A DNA stretch of 64,000 nucleotides from Deltaproteobacteria bacterium (lineage in GTDB: Bacteria > Myxococcota > Kuafuiibacteriia > Kuafuiibacteriales > Kuafuiibacteriaceae). The DNA lies in contig JADJPE010000005.1 of NCBI GenBank assembly GCA_016713425.1, positions 5,120,501 to 5,184,500 of the forward strand. Reading direction: 5' to 3'. Positions 10,428 through 19,227 of this stretch are shown piece after piece. The notes under the pieces are model-generated. The model worked only from the letters and a program-made list of their open reading frames with translations, ran no database searches and was not told the origin of the DNA. The position numbers were made by a program, and so were the translations under genes. The number at the start of each line of letters is the position of its first letter. Within the stretch, counting starts at the first letter, position 1.

Positions 10428-12173
10428 CTAGTCATCATCACCCGTCTCATAGATGGCGTTGTGCGCCCCTTTGGGGTCCGGTCTTCGGATCATATCGTCG
10501 AGATCGCTCCCGGTTGCGACCATCGGAAAGACCGAGTCCTCTTGCTCGACGCGAAAGTCGATCACGACGGTTTGGCTCGAGGCACGAGCCTTCGCGACCG
10601 CCGCCTCGACGTCGGCACGACGGGTCACTCGAATGCCCTCGAGCCCGTGCGCTTCGGCAAGTTTTACGAAATCGGGGCTAAGAATCGGCGTGGCCGCATA
10701 ACGGCGCGCGTAGAAGAACTCCTGCCATTGGCGAACCATCCCGAGATAGCCGTTGTTGATGATGGCTATGTTCAGGTTGAGCTTCTCTTGCGCACACGTC
10801 GAAAGCTCCGCCGCCGTCATCTGAAAGCCCCCGTCCCCAGCGATGACCCAGACCTCGGACTCGGGACGCGCGAATTTCGCACCGATCGCTGCCGGAAGGG
10901 CGAAACCCATCGTTCCGAGACCGCCCGAGGTAATGCTGCTCCTCGGGGTTCGGTGCCGATAATACTGGGCCGCCCACATCTGATGTTGCCCAACGTCCGT
11001 GCAGACGATGGCTCGGCCTTCGGTGATTCGCCAGAGATCACTTATGACATGCGCAGCATAAAGATGCCCGTTGTCAGGCAGATGGGCGATGTCGCGTACG
11101 GCGGAGTCGCCTTTCAATCCCTCGATATGCCGAAGCCAGGGGCGTCGGTCGGTCGCGACGACCTCGGGAAGGAGCTGAAGCAACACCTCGCGGAGGTCGC
11201 CCACCAGCCCTACGTCGACCTCGACGACCTTGTTGATCTCAGCGGGGTCGATGTCGATGTGGATCTTCTTCGCGCCTCTCGCGTACGTCTCGAGCTTTCC
11301 GGTTACGCGGTCATCGAAGCGCATGCCGAAGCTGATGAGGAGATCCGAAGCTTGGATCGCCTGGTTCACCCAGGACTCGCCATGCATGCCCATCATTCCG
11401 AGACAGAGTGGATGATCGGCGGGGAACGCGCCGAGCGCGAGCAACGTCTCGGCGACGGGGATCTGCGTTCGTTCGGCGAAGGCGTGCACCTCCTCGGAAG
11501 CACCCGACAAGATGATGCCGTGGCCCGCGAGCACGACGGGTCGCTTCGCAGCGTTGATGAGGCGGGCCGCGCGGAGAATCTCTTCGCGCGGCTGTATCTC
11601 CACGGGTCGGAGCCGGGGGACGGGCGGACGCTTGTCGTGGGGCTCGTCCTTGGGTGCGGCGAGCGTCTGCTGTTGCGCATCTTTGGTGATGTCGACAAGA
11701 ACCGGGCCGGGGCGCCCGGATTGAGCCAACCGAAACGCTTCGTACAGCGTTGGGGCGATGTCTTCAGCGCGACGCACCAAGAAGTTGTGCTTGGTCACCG
11801 GCATCGTGACCCCGATGACATCGGCTTCCTGGAAGGCGTCTTTTCCGAGCATCGATGACGCGACTTGCCCCGTGATGCAAACCATCGGTGACGAGTCCAT
11901 CATCGCCGTCGCGATGCCCGTCACCAGGTTCGTCGCGCCCGGACCGGAAGTCGCGATGGCGACCCCAACCTTGCCGGAGGCGCGCGCGAAGCCATCAGCC
12001 ATGTGAGCCGCCCCTTGTTCGTGGCGGACGAGGACGTGTCGTATAGGCGAGTCAGGAAGGGCGTCGTAGGCCGGGAGAATCGCGCCGCCGGGGTAGCCGA
12101 AGACCACTTCGACCCCATGCTCGACGAGAACCTCCCAGATCTTTTGCGCGCCGGTGGATCTTCCAGATGCCAT
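10428..12173 (-). CDS. ilvB: Acetolactate synthase, large (catalytic) subunit
   Basis: ThDP enzyme of 581 aa that forms 2-acetolactate from two pyruvates, or 2-aceto-2-hydroxybutyrate from pyruvate and 2-oxobutyrate. Visible features: GYPGGAILPAYDAL, the ThDP-activating Glu in RHEQGAAHMADGFARA, and the GDGGFQMTAAEL...NNGYLGMVRQWQ ThDP/Mg2+ site. The ATG has GGAGGAAG about 8 nt upstream. No ilvN regulatory-subunit gene follows; leuC does, so the small subunit must be elsewhere or absent. An intrinsic-terminator-like hairpin lies 24 bp upstream of the start, suggesting attenuation. Confidence 0.95.
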   Translation of the reverse strand: MASGRSTGAQKIWEVLVEHGVEVVFGYPGGAILPAYDALPDSPIRHVLVRHEQGAAHMADGFARASGKVGVAIATSGPGATNLVTGIATAMMDSSPMVCITGQVASSMLGKDAFQEADVIGVTMPVTKHNFLVRRAEDIAPTLYEAFRLAQSGRPGPVLVDITKDAQQQTLAAPKDEPHDKRPPVPRLRPVEIQPREEILRAARLINAAKRPVVLAGHGIILSGASEEVHAFAERTQIPVAETLLALGAFPADHPLCLGMMGMHGESWVNQAIQASDLLISFGMRFDDRVTGKLETYARGAKKIHIDIDPAEINKVVEVDVGLVGDLREVLLQLLPEVVATDRRPWLRHIEGLKGDSAVRDIAHLPDNGHLYAAHVISDLWRITEGRAIVCTDVGQHQMWAAQYYRHRTPRSSITSGGLGTMGFALPAAIGAKFARPESEVWVIAGDGGFQMTAAELSTCAQEKLNLNIAIINNGYLGMVRQWQEFFYARRYAATPILSPDFVKLAEAHGLEGIRVTRRADVEAAVAKARASSQTVVIDFRVEQEDSVFPMVATGSDLDDMIRRPDPKGAHNAIYETGDDD

Positions 12174-12196
12174 GCGTGGACTTCCTCCGTCGAAAC

Positions 12197-12228
12197 AAAA
12201 AAAAGCCCGCAGGCTCCGAACCCGCGGG
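12197..12228 (-). terminator. Intrinsic terminator / candidate attenuator before ilvB
   Basis: Read on the minus strand, 12228-12206 forms a 23-nt hairpin (CCCGCGGGUU paired with AGCCUGCGGG, 3-nt loop, two G-U pairs) followed directly by a run of eight U. It lies between the gdh stop (12293) and the ilvB start (12173). Only about 23 nt separate the U-run from the ilvB ATG, too little for a promoter, so transcripts reaching ilvB must read through this element. It may be the gdh terminator, an ilvB attenuator, or both. Confidence 0.8.
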
Positions 12229-12292
12229 GTCTGACGGATCTACACATCCGAACACAAACTGGCAACCGTGGAACAATCCTGCATTAGGGCTG

Positions 12293-13747
12293 TTAGGGCC
12301 AGATACCGCGCTCAAGCGCGACGTGGGCGACGCGCCCGATGGCCAGAACCCAGGCGGCGGTGCGCAGGCTGGGCGCGCTGAGCGTAGGCACATCTCGGTG
12401 GCCCCGCTTGTGTTGCGCCGCTTCGATCTGAGCTTGGAGTGCAGGCAGTTGCTCAGCGAGTGTCCTTCGCTGGTCGACCACTTGATCGGTGGCCTGGGTG
12501 AGCTTGCGTTCGAGCTTCGCGTTGACCTTGCTCAGGTCCCACTGTTCGTTCTCGACGTTCTGCACCCACTCGAAGTAGCTGACGGTCACGCCGCCCGCAT
12601 TGGCGAGGATATCAGGCACGACCGGAATGCCTCGCCGCTCCAGCACCTCATCGGCCTCGGGCGTCGTGGGGCCGTTGGCGCCCTCCACGACCAGGCGCGC
12701 TCGGATCCGCTCCGCGTTGGCGGAGGTTATCTGATTCTCGAGTGCGGCCGGCACCAGGACGTCGCACGCGAGCTCCAACAGATCCGCGTTCGAGATGGGA
12801 TCTGTTCCATCCGTACCGGCGACGCTCCCCGTGCTCGCCTTCTGGCGGAGCACCGCGTCGATGTCGAGCCCGTCGTCGGAGAAGACCCCACCCTTCGAGT
12901 CGCTGACGGCGACCACGCGCGCGCCTTCTTCGACGAACAGCCGCGCGGCGTGCGCCCCGCAGTTGCCAAAGCCCTGAATGACGACGCGTGCGTCGCGCAG
13001 CGAAGAACGTGCGGTCAAAATGCCGCGTCGAATCATATGCTTCGTGACGAAGACACACCCGCGGGCGGTTGCCGCGTCGCGCCCGAGCGAGCCCCCGATT
13101 CCGACCGGTTTTCCGGTGACCACGGGGAGATTGTTCCGGCCCGGGTGGAGGCGATCGTACGTGTCATAAATCCACGCCATCGTTTGGGCACTGGTGTTGA
13201 CGTCGGGCGCCGGAACGTCGGTGTGAGGACCGATGTTGTCGCCGAGGTCCGAGATGTAGCGCCGCGTGATCCGTCGGAGATCGTCCTGGCTCAGCTTCTT
13301 CGGATCGCAGACGACGCCTCCCTTGGCACCCCCGAACGGCACATCGACGACGGCGCATTTCCAGGTCATCCAACTGGCCAGTGCACGCACCTCGTCTTCG
13401 GTCACGTCGGGGTGATAGCGAACGCCACCCTTTCCCGGGCCTCTTACCCGGCTGTGCAAGACTCGGTATCCGGTAAAAAGTTGCACGCTCCCGTCGTCCG
13501 TCAGGATGGGAAAGTCGAGCGTGATGACACGACATGGGCGCTTGAGGAATTCAATGAGGCCGGTTTTCAAGTTGGGCATGAACGAGATGGCCCGGTCGAA
13601 CTGCGCTATCGCGACCCGGTACGGATTCGTCTCGGCGGTTGCGCTGTTACCCATTCGGCTTCGGTCGTCAGGCGTACCCGCCGAGGTCTCGTCCCGCGCG
13701 TCCGTTGCCTGGTTGCTGTCTCCGACCCCGTCGCCCGAAGCTGTCAT
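12293..13747 (-). CDS. gdhA: Glutamate dehydrogenase (Glu/Leu/Phe/Val dehydrogenase family)
   Basis: Predicted oxidative deamination of glutamate (or amination of 2-oxoglutarate). The 484-aa protein has the catalytic Lys in VPFGGAKGGV, the substrate region RGPGKGGVRYHPDV, VPAPDVNT, and a Rossmann motif VIQGFGNCG. The length after a roughly 40-residue polar N-terminal extension fits hexameric GDH better than the shorter leucine dehydrogenase, though its position before ilvB-leuCD-cimA-leuB makes a branched-chain amino acid role worth considering. AAGGAAGG lies just before the ATG; a second in-frame ATG 31 codons on is possible. A second paralogue lies at 16298-17908. Confidence 0.9.
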   Translation of the reverse strand: MTASGDGVGDSNQATDARDETSAGTPDDRSRMGNSATAETNPYRVAIAQFDRAISFMPNLKTGLIEFLKRPCRVITLDFPILTDDGSVQLFTGYRVLHSRVRGPGKGGVRYHPDVTEDEVRALASWMTWKCAVVDVPFGGAKGGVVCDPKKLSQDDLRRITRRYISDLGDNIGPHTDVPAPDVNTSAQTMAWIYDTYDRLHPGRNNLPVVTGKPVGIGGSLGRDAATARGCVFVTKHMIRRGILTARSSLRDARVVIQGFGNCGAHAARLFVEEGARVVAVSDSKGGVFSDDGLDIDAVLRQKASTGSVAGTDGTDPISNADLLELACDVLVPAALENQITSANAERIRARLVVEGANGPTTPEADEVLERRGIPVVPDILANAGGVTVSYFEWVQNVENEQWDLSKVNAKLERKLTQATDQVVDQRRTLAEQLPALQAQIEAAQHKRGHRDVPTLSAPSLRTAAWVLAIGRVAHVALERGIWP

Positions 13748-13870
13748 GTCCTTCCTTTTTCGCGCGACGCAAGTCAGATCGCAAGCCGGCGCGGAGTGAA
13801 GACTTTGTACCCGCGGGCCCTGGACGGTCCGCTTGGGGTGATCGATCTTTTCGGACGGCGACGTTTGTCG

Positions 13871-14431
13871 CTACTCGACGACCACCGAACCGGACACCGG
13901 GCTTCGAACGGGGTAGGGCGTAAGGATTCGATTCATCACGGGAATCGAGCGCGCATCGATCGGCTTCGGGTCCCGCCGAGGCCCGAGCGGAGGCCGCGGT
14001 GCTCGACTTCTCCGTTCTCCCTGCCGGTCTCGGCGTTCATCGTCGCCCGAGTGCCTGCTCTCATTCTGGGGCAGGACCCGTTGGTGGAGCTGAGCATCCA
14101 AGTCGGTGCGGTCGTCTTGTGCCCGCGGGCGCTCGATGGCTCGGTTTCGACTCCGACCAATGAATCTTGCCTCGAGGGCCTCCAGCTTGCGTGCGTCGTG
14201 GGCGGCCTTGAGACGAAGGTCCGCATCATGGGCTTCCCGGAGGTCAGCGCAATCTTCTTCGAACTGGGCGAAGGCGCTCTCGGCCGCATCGCGATCGTTT
14301 CGAGCTTCCCGGACGTTGACGTTGCGAACATCGGCGGCAATTCGGGCGCCTTCCTCACCAAGCACGCTCGAGTCTGTCTCGGCGCGAGGGGATATGACCC
14401 GAAGGTCGTCGCTGATGCTCAGAGCTTTCAT
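13871..14431 (-). CDS. Hypothetical charged protein, 186 aa
   Basis: No family recognised. Residues about 30-95 are rich in Glu, Asp, Ala and Arg and likely form a long helix or coiled coil; the C-terminal half is Arg/Pro-rich and looks disordered. Codon choice resembles that of the flanking genes. It lies 49 bp after the sigma factor stop and 123 bp before gdhA, all on the minus strand, so it is probably in the same transcript. The ribosome binding site is weak. A competing shorter frame (13936-14361) exists and I judge it less likely. Confidence 0.5.
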   Translation of the reverse strand: MKALSISDDLRVISPRAETDSSVLGEEGARIAADVRNVNVREARNDRDAAESAFAQFEEDCADLREAHDADLRLKAAHDARKLEALEARFIGRSRNRAIERPRAQDDRTDLDAQLHQRVLPQNESRHSGDDERRDRQGERRSRAPRPPLGPRRDPKPIDARSIPVMNRILTPYPVRSPVSGSVVVE

Positions 14432-14480
14432 GGGCTTCTGTATCCACCTTGAGTTATCGCGGTCCGAACCGAGGTGTTGC

Positions 14481-16187
14481 TTAATTTTTTTCCGAATCGG
14501 GGATCAGGCCGTCGAGCGCGGATGCGCGGGACGGATGGCGCAGTTTCAAGAGCGCCTTGGTTTCGATCTGTCGAATGCGCTCACGGGTGACCCCGAGATC
14601 CTGGCCAATTTCCTCGAGCGTCTGCTGTGCCGGAACGCCGACACCGAAGCGCCGCCGAAGGACCTGGGCTTCGCGTTGGGGCAGGGTGGAGAGCGCGCGC
14701 TCAGCACGCTCGACGAGCTGGCGGTGCATCGCATGGTCGGCGGGGCTCTCTGTCGTGCGATCCGGCAGCACGTCGCCCAGCGTGAACTCCGCCTCCTCGC
14801 CCGGAGCTTGGTCGAGCGACATGACCGACCGATCGGCTTCGAGCGCGGCTCGTACCTTCTCTTCCGAAATCCCAAGATGCTCGCCGATCTCGTGGCGGGT
14901 CGCGTCGCGTCCCAGCGCCGACGATAAGGTGCGTCGGGCTTTCAGCACGGTGTTGATCGTCTCGACCATGTGGACGGGCACCCGAATCGTGCGCGCCTGG
15001 TCGGCGAGCGCGCGCGATATGGCTTGGCGAATCCACCATGACGCGTACGTGGAGAAGCGAAAGCCGCGTTGCCACTCGAACTTTTCGACGGCTCGCATCA
15101 GGCCGATGTTCCCTTCTTGAACGAGGTCCAGAAAAGGGAGCCCGCGCCCGGAGTACCGTTTCGCGATGGCGACCACGAGGCGCAGGTTCCGCTCCATCAT
15201 CTCTGACCGCGCGGCATCGAATAGGCGCTTTGTCTTCCGGATTTCCGTGGCCAGGGTACCGATCTCCTGAATTTCGAGCCCCATCGCTGCTTCCGCCGCA
15301 TCAACGCAGCGAAAGGCCGATGCGATCCGATCCCGGCGCTCGACCTCCTCACTTCCGCGACGTGAATCCTCACTTCCGCGACGTGAAGAAACGCCGCCGG
15401 CTTTGGGTTCCGATGTCGCCAGCTTGCGCAGTCGACTCCGAGAACGCCCAAGGTCGCGGCCGATCTGTTCGAGATGCGCTTCTTCACGAAGTGCCTTGTC
15501 GCTGAGCAGAAGGAGCTGTGCAGTCCACTCGAGCACATTCCGCACGTCGAGGTCGAGGTTGCGAAGGATGGCGGCTCGGGCTGCGATCAGCGGCCGGATG
15601 GCCTCATCTCGTGCCCGTCGACGGGTTACAGTCCTTGGGCCACTCAAGAAACCTTGCTGAGCGGCACGGAGTTTACGCTGCATGCGACGAAGCGATCGGA
15701 ACATCCGAAGACGCCGCGCATGCGCTCGCGCTGGTCCACTTTCCTCCGGCGAAAGCAAGCCGGATTGCGGGGCAGGGGCGGATTCGATCGAGCGCTTTTG
15801 CAATGCAAGAATCGCGTCGACGGTGGTGGCTGACCTGGCGACGCACTCGAGCAAGTCATGCCCCCGTTTTTGCACCCTTTCGGCTGCATCGAGTTCCGTC
15901 TTGGCGTCGAAGAGGCGATGACTGCGCAATCGGGCGAGATAGATGCCCGTGATGTCCTCCCCTCGGTACCTTTGCGTCTTCGCATCGGGCGGTGCCTCTG
16001 CACCTGCGTGGGTACTCGGCTGTTCGCTCGTCTTTGGGGCTTCGGCGGAGACGTCGCCGTGGTGTCTCGCAGTCCGTGTTCGCGCGTGACCTTTCGGCGA
16101 CCGCTTGGGCAAGTTCGTGGAGAACGCGGGTTCCACCGAGCGGCGGGGTCTGCGTTCCGCTTGGCCCTTTTTCGCTGCTCGGCCCAT
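14481..16187 (-). CDS. RNA polymerase sigma-70 family factor (RpoD/RpoS-like)
   Basis: A 568-aa primary-type sigma factor. Region 1.2 is around residue 75, and region 2 is well conserved (NLRLVVAIAKRY, DLVQEGNIGLMRAVEKFEW, RFSTYASWWIRQAI). Region 3 follows, then region 4 with a helix-turn-helix near LEEIGQDLGVTRERIRQIE. The N-terminal 70 residues are Arg/Lys-rich and disordered, and a divergent spacer of about 200 residues separates regions 1.2 and 2. A small duplicated peptide SRRGSE lies in the spacer. Region 2.4 is close to RpoD, but the short non-conserved region also fits alternative group-2 factors. It is the first gene of the long minus-strand run toward leuB. Confidence 0.9.
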   Translation of the reverse strand: MGRAAKKGQAERRPRRSVEPAFSTNLPKRSPKGHARTRTARHHGDVSAEAPKTSEQPSTHAGAEAPPDAKTQRYRGEDITGIYLARLRSHRLFDAKTELDAAERVQKRGHDLLECVARSATTVDAILALQKRSIESAPAPQSGLLSPEESGPARAHARRLRMFRSLRRMQRKLRAAQQGFLSGPRTVTRRRARDEAIRPLIAARAAILRNLDLDVRNVLEWTAQLLLLSDKALREEAHLEQIGRDLGRSRSRLRKLATSEPKAGGVSSRRGSEDSRRGSEEVERRDRIASAFRCVDAAEAAMGLEIQEIGTLATEIRKTKRLFDAARSEMMERNLRLVVAIAKRYSGRGLPFLDLVQEGNIGLMRAVEKFEWQRGFRFSTYASWWIRQAISRALADQARTIRVPVHMVETINTVLKARRTLSSALGRDATRHEIGEHLGISEEKVRAALEADRSVMSLDQAPGEEAEFTLGDVLPDRTTESPADHAMHRQLVERAERALSTLPQREAQVLRRRFGVGVPAQQTLEEIGQDLGVTRERIRQIETKALLKLRHPSRASALDGLIPDSEKN

Positions 16188-16297
16188 GTGCGGATTTCAA
16201 CACCCGAAGCCGTGATTCTCTTTCGCAACGGGCGGGCGGGAAATAGTCGATAAAATTCGAACTGTTGCCATAAACGGCGAGATGCGGGGCGGGATGC

Positions 16298-17908
16298 ATG
16301 CTCCGGAGGAGCACGTCGCTCGATTCGTGTAGAAGACACGAACTCCCGGCGTCTCCGCCAGCCGTTTCCGTGCTTGCTTCGAAGTCTGAGTCCTCCGATA
16401 AGCGCGACATGTACACCGATGCGATGCGCGTTTTCGAAGAAGCGGCGGACCTCGTCCATCTGGATCGTCGAATTCGTCTGGAACTCGAGGAGCCTGATTA
16501 CGAGCACATCTTCTGGATCTCGGCTCGTCTTCAAGATCGGCTCGTCCCGATCGAGGGCGTCGAGGCCGACACGTACGCCGACCTCCCGGCGTCCGACATT
16601 CAAGACAAAGGGTCGATCGAACCGCTCTATGATGGGAAACTCATCTTGCATGCGGGCGCGCTGAGAAGTGGATCCGTGTACACGCGCGAAGGGGTGATTC
16701 GCTTGCGTGAGCGCGGCGTTTTTCGAATTGTGCGAGGGCAGGAGGAGCGATTCAAGGCCTACCGGATCCAGCACAACAAGGTGCGCGGCCCGTACAAGGG
16801 CGGGATTCGCTACCACCAAGACGTGTCGCTGGACCTGTTCAAGGTCCTTGCGGCGGAAATGACATGGAAGACCGCGGTGGTGGGGGTGCCGCTTGGTGGC
16901 GCAAAAGGTGGGATCAAGATCGATCCGCGTCTTTACAGCCGGCAAGAATTGGAAGCGATCACCCTTCGGTACATGTACAAGCTGAAGAACTTGATCGGTC
17001 CTGACTTCGATATCCCGGCGCCCGACGTGGGGACCAATACCGAGACGATGGCTTGGCTCTATCGTCAGTACAGCGACGGCGAACGCTCACCTCACCACCT
17101 GCGTGGCGTGGTGACCGGCAAAGACGTGCGGATTGGTGGTTCCGAAGGTCGGCTTCGCGCGACGGGGCAGGGGCTCGTCTACTGCGTGGAGGAGTGGTTC
17201 GAGCAGAAGGGACGCTCACTCGCGGGTGCCCGCTACATGCTGCAGGGCTTCGGGAATGTCGGAACGTCGGTTGCCGAGTTGCTTCACGCGAAAGGCGCCG
17301 TGCTTGTCGCCGTCGACGACGCGGACGGCACAATCTATGCGCCGGAAGGTCTCGATGTCGAGGCGCTCGTTCGATATGTCCACAGGACTCCGAGCAATCT
17401 CAAACGCTCGGTGAGTGGCTTCCCGGGAGGTGAGGCGATCAGCAAGCACGACTTCTGGGATGTCGATGTCGACGTCTGCATCCCGGCCGCGCTAGGCCGC
17501 GCGATCGACGCATCAACGGCAGAGCGCCTACGCGCCAGCCTTGTCGTCGAAGGCGCGAACCATCCAACCACGCCGGAGGCCGATCTCGTGCTCGCGAATC
17601 GAGGCATTGAGCTCATTCCTGACATCGTCGCGAACGCGGGAGGCGTCACGGTTTCGTACTACGAGTGGATTCAGAACAAGCGCATGGAGCACTGGACGGA
17701 GGGCGACGTGAACGCCCGACTCGAGCAGGCGATCAAATCAAACTACCGGCTCATCTTGGACATCGCGGCCAACCGAAGTCGCAAGACGGCAACCTACGAT
17801 TCCTCGCTGTTCGTCGCGGGCAAGACGCTCCCAGTTCGGCTGGCGGCCATGGTCTTGGCGCTCCGTCGCATCGAAGCGCACTACAGCCTGGAAGGCTTCT
17901 CGCAATGA
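16298..17908 (+). CDS. Second glutamate dehydrogenase paralogue with an insertion in domain I
   Basis: Glu/Leu/Phe/Val dehydrogenase family, up to 536 aa. It carries RGPYKGGIRYHQD, the catalytic Lys in VPLGGAKGGIK, IPAPDVGTN and the Rossmann LQGFGNVG. Compared with its paralogue at 12293-13747, about 60 extra residues sit between the first helix region and the strand leading to AYRIQHNKVRGP. The start is uncertain: ATG at 16298 has no good ribosome site and ATG at 16409 (MYTDAMRV) is an alternative. It is divergent from the sigma factor gene and ends in an ATGA overlap with a small ORF. Confidence 0.88.
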   Translation: MLRRSTSLDSCRRHELPASPPAVSVLASKSESSDKRDMYTDAMRVFEEAADLVHLDRRIRLELEEPDYEHIFWISARLQDRLVPIEGVEADTYADLPASDIQDKGSIEPLYDGKLILHAGALRSGSVYTREGVIRLRERGVFRIVRGQEERFKAYRIQHNKVRGPYKGGIRYHQDVSLDLFKVLAAEMTWKTAVVGVPLGGAKGGIKIDPRLYSRQELEAITLRYMYKLKNLIGPDFDIPAPDVGTNTETMAWLYRQYSDGERSPHHLRGVVTGKDVRIGGSEGRLRATGQGLVYCVEEWFEQKGRSLAGARYMLQGFGNVGTSVAELLHAKGAVLVAVDDADGTIYAPEGLDVEALVRYVHRTPSNLKRSVSGFPGGEAISKHDFWDVDVDVCIPAALGRAIDASTAERLRASLVVEGANHPTTPEADLVLANRGIELIPDIVANAGGVTVSYYEWIQNKRMEHWTEGDVNARLEQAIKSNYRLILDIAANRSRKTATYDSSLFVAGKTLPVRLAAMVLALRRIEAHYSLEGFSQ

Positions 17909-18042
17909 CGTCCGCACCGTCGGGCGACCGAGGATCGATCGGTTCTGGGCGTGGGCGTGGGCGTTTGGCGAAGGGTCGGACGCCCAAGAGCGGACGCGGA
18001 CGCCCGTTTGTGAGCGTGCGGCGAGTGAGCGTCGGGCTATGA
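17905..18042 (+). CDS. Possible 45-aa Gly/Arg-rich small protein
   Basis: A short frame starts with an ATG overlapping the glutamate dehydrogenase stop (ATGA) and ends with a TGA overlapping the ATG of the radical SAM gene. The 45 residues are dominated by Gly, Arg, Ser and Lys, with no hydrophobic core, so any product would be disordered and perhaps nucleic-acid binding. The double stop-start overlap suggests translational coupling across three genes. It could also be a fortuitous frame in a 130-bp spacer containing a short GGGCGT repeat. Confidence 0.35.
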   Translation: MTSAPSGDRGSIGSGRGRGRLAKGRTPKSGRGRPFVSVRRVSVGL

Positions 18043-18983
18043 AGTACGTCTTTGGCCCTGTTCGTTCGCGGCGACTCGGTCGTTCGCTGGGCGTCGACCC
18101 GGTTCCCTTGAAGACGTGCAACTGGAATTGCGTCTACTGCCAGCTCGGCCGCAGTCGTCCGATGGTTGCGACCCGAGAGGCATGGGTTCCGGCCGAGGAT
18201 GTCGTGGCCGAGGTTCGCCAGACGCTCGAAGCACGAGGCGATGGGATCGATTGGATCACCTTTGCCGGCTCCGGTGAGCCCACCCTTCACGCGCAGCTTG
18301 GCTGGATGCTCGCGTCCGTGAAGGAGATGACCGAGATTCCGGTAGCCGTGATCACGAACGGTGTTCTTCTTCACGACCCCGAGGTTCGCGCCGCCCTTCG
18401 GGGTGTCGATGCGGTGCTCCCGAGTCTGGATGCCGGGACGGATGCGCTCTATCGCAAGGTCGTGCGGCCACATCCCGAGGCCACTTTCGAGCGACTCGTT
18501 CAGGGACTGACCGCCTTCCGTCAAGAATTCACGGGGTATCTTTGGGTCGAGACCATGCTGATCCGGGGTCTCAATGACGACGAGGCGGCGTTGGAGCAAC
18601 TGGCGCACGTCCTCGAACCGATCGCCCCGAACGAGATCCACCTCAACGTGACGGTGCGGCCGCCCTCTGAGCCGTGGGTCGCCCCTCCCGAGGCGGCTGC
18701 GCTCGATCGGGCCGCTGAGATCTTGGGGCGAGTCGCTCCGGTGGTCGTACCGAGCGGACGCGGCGTGTTCGTCCTGGACGAGGGACGCGACCCTGTTGAG
18801 CAGATCCTTGAAGTGATCGAGCGACATCCTTTGCCTGAGCGCGTCCTCAGCGAAGGCTTGGCCCATCTCGGTGAGGCCACTCGCGCGGCGCTGTTTGCCC
18901 AGCTTGAGGCGACGGGTCGAGCCCAGCGTGTGGAGCGCCAGGGCGAGCCCTCATGGGTGGCGCGATCGGCCTTCTTCTCGTGA
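18039..18983 (+). CDS. Radical SAM protein (COG0731-like)
   Basis: Predicted radical S-adenosylmethionine enzyme of 314 aa. The CNWNCVYCQ motif near residue 28 (CX3CX2C) holds the [4Fe-4S] cluster, followed by a GSGEPTLH motif and an ITNGVLL strand typical of the barrel. The opening YVFGPVRSRRLGRSLGVD matches a widespread uncharacterised group related to wyosine-type Fe-S oxidoreductases. The C-terminal 70 residues look helical and are less conserved. Substrate unknown. It overlaps a small upstream ORF and is followed by tRNA-Phe. Confidence 0.85.
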   Translation: MKYVFGPVRSRRLGRSLGVDPVPLKTCNWNCVYCQLGRSRPMVATREAWVPAEDVVAEVRQTLEARGDGIDWITFAGSGEPTLHAQLGWMLASVKEMTEIPVAVITNGVLLHDPEVRAALRGVDAVLPSLDAGTDALYRKVVRPHPEATFERLVQGLTAFRQEFTGYLWVETMLIRGLNDDEAALEQLAHVLEPIAPNEIHLNVTVRPPSEPWVAPPEAAALDRAAEILGRVAPVVVPSGRGVFVLDEGRDPVEQILEVIERHPLPERVLSEGLAHLGEATRAALFAQLEATGRAQRVERQGEPSWVARSAFFS

Positions 18984-19076
18984 GCCAAGGCACCAAATGA
19001 AATGCGGCGCCGCTTTAGGAGACAAAGAGGCTTGGCAACTTCGTCCGACCGAGGTAGGAACGCCGCCACGACTGTC

Positions 19077-19149
19077 GCCCAGTTAGCTCAGTTGGTAGAG
19101 CAATGGACTGAAAATCCATGTGTCCCTGGTTCGATTCCGGGACTGGGCA
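19077..19149 (+). tRNA. tRNA-Phe (GAA)
   Basis: A 73-nt cloverleaf with a perfect 7-bp acceptor stem (GCCCAGT with ACTGGGC), discriminator A, D-arm AGCTCAGTTGGTAGAGC, anticodon loop CTGAAAA with anticodon GAA, and T-arm GGTTCGATTCC. CCA is not encoded. It lies alone between the radical SAM and pal-like genes on the same strand. Confidence 0.97.
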
Positions 19150-19227
19150 TCACCGAACGGTTCTCCGCTGTCGATGTGGTCCGGAGATCTTCTTGACCCG
19201 CATTCAGACAGGCTCTAGGAGAGCCGC

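Noticed and set aside
12167..14452. Very long plus-strand frame (761 codons)
   Set aside because: It runs antisense to gdhA and the 186-aa gene, has no recognisable product, and arises from high GC content; the minus-strand gene has clear family motifs.
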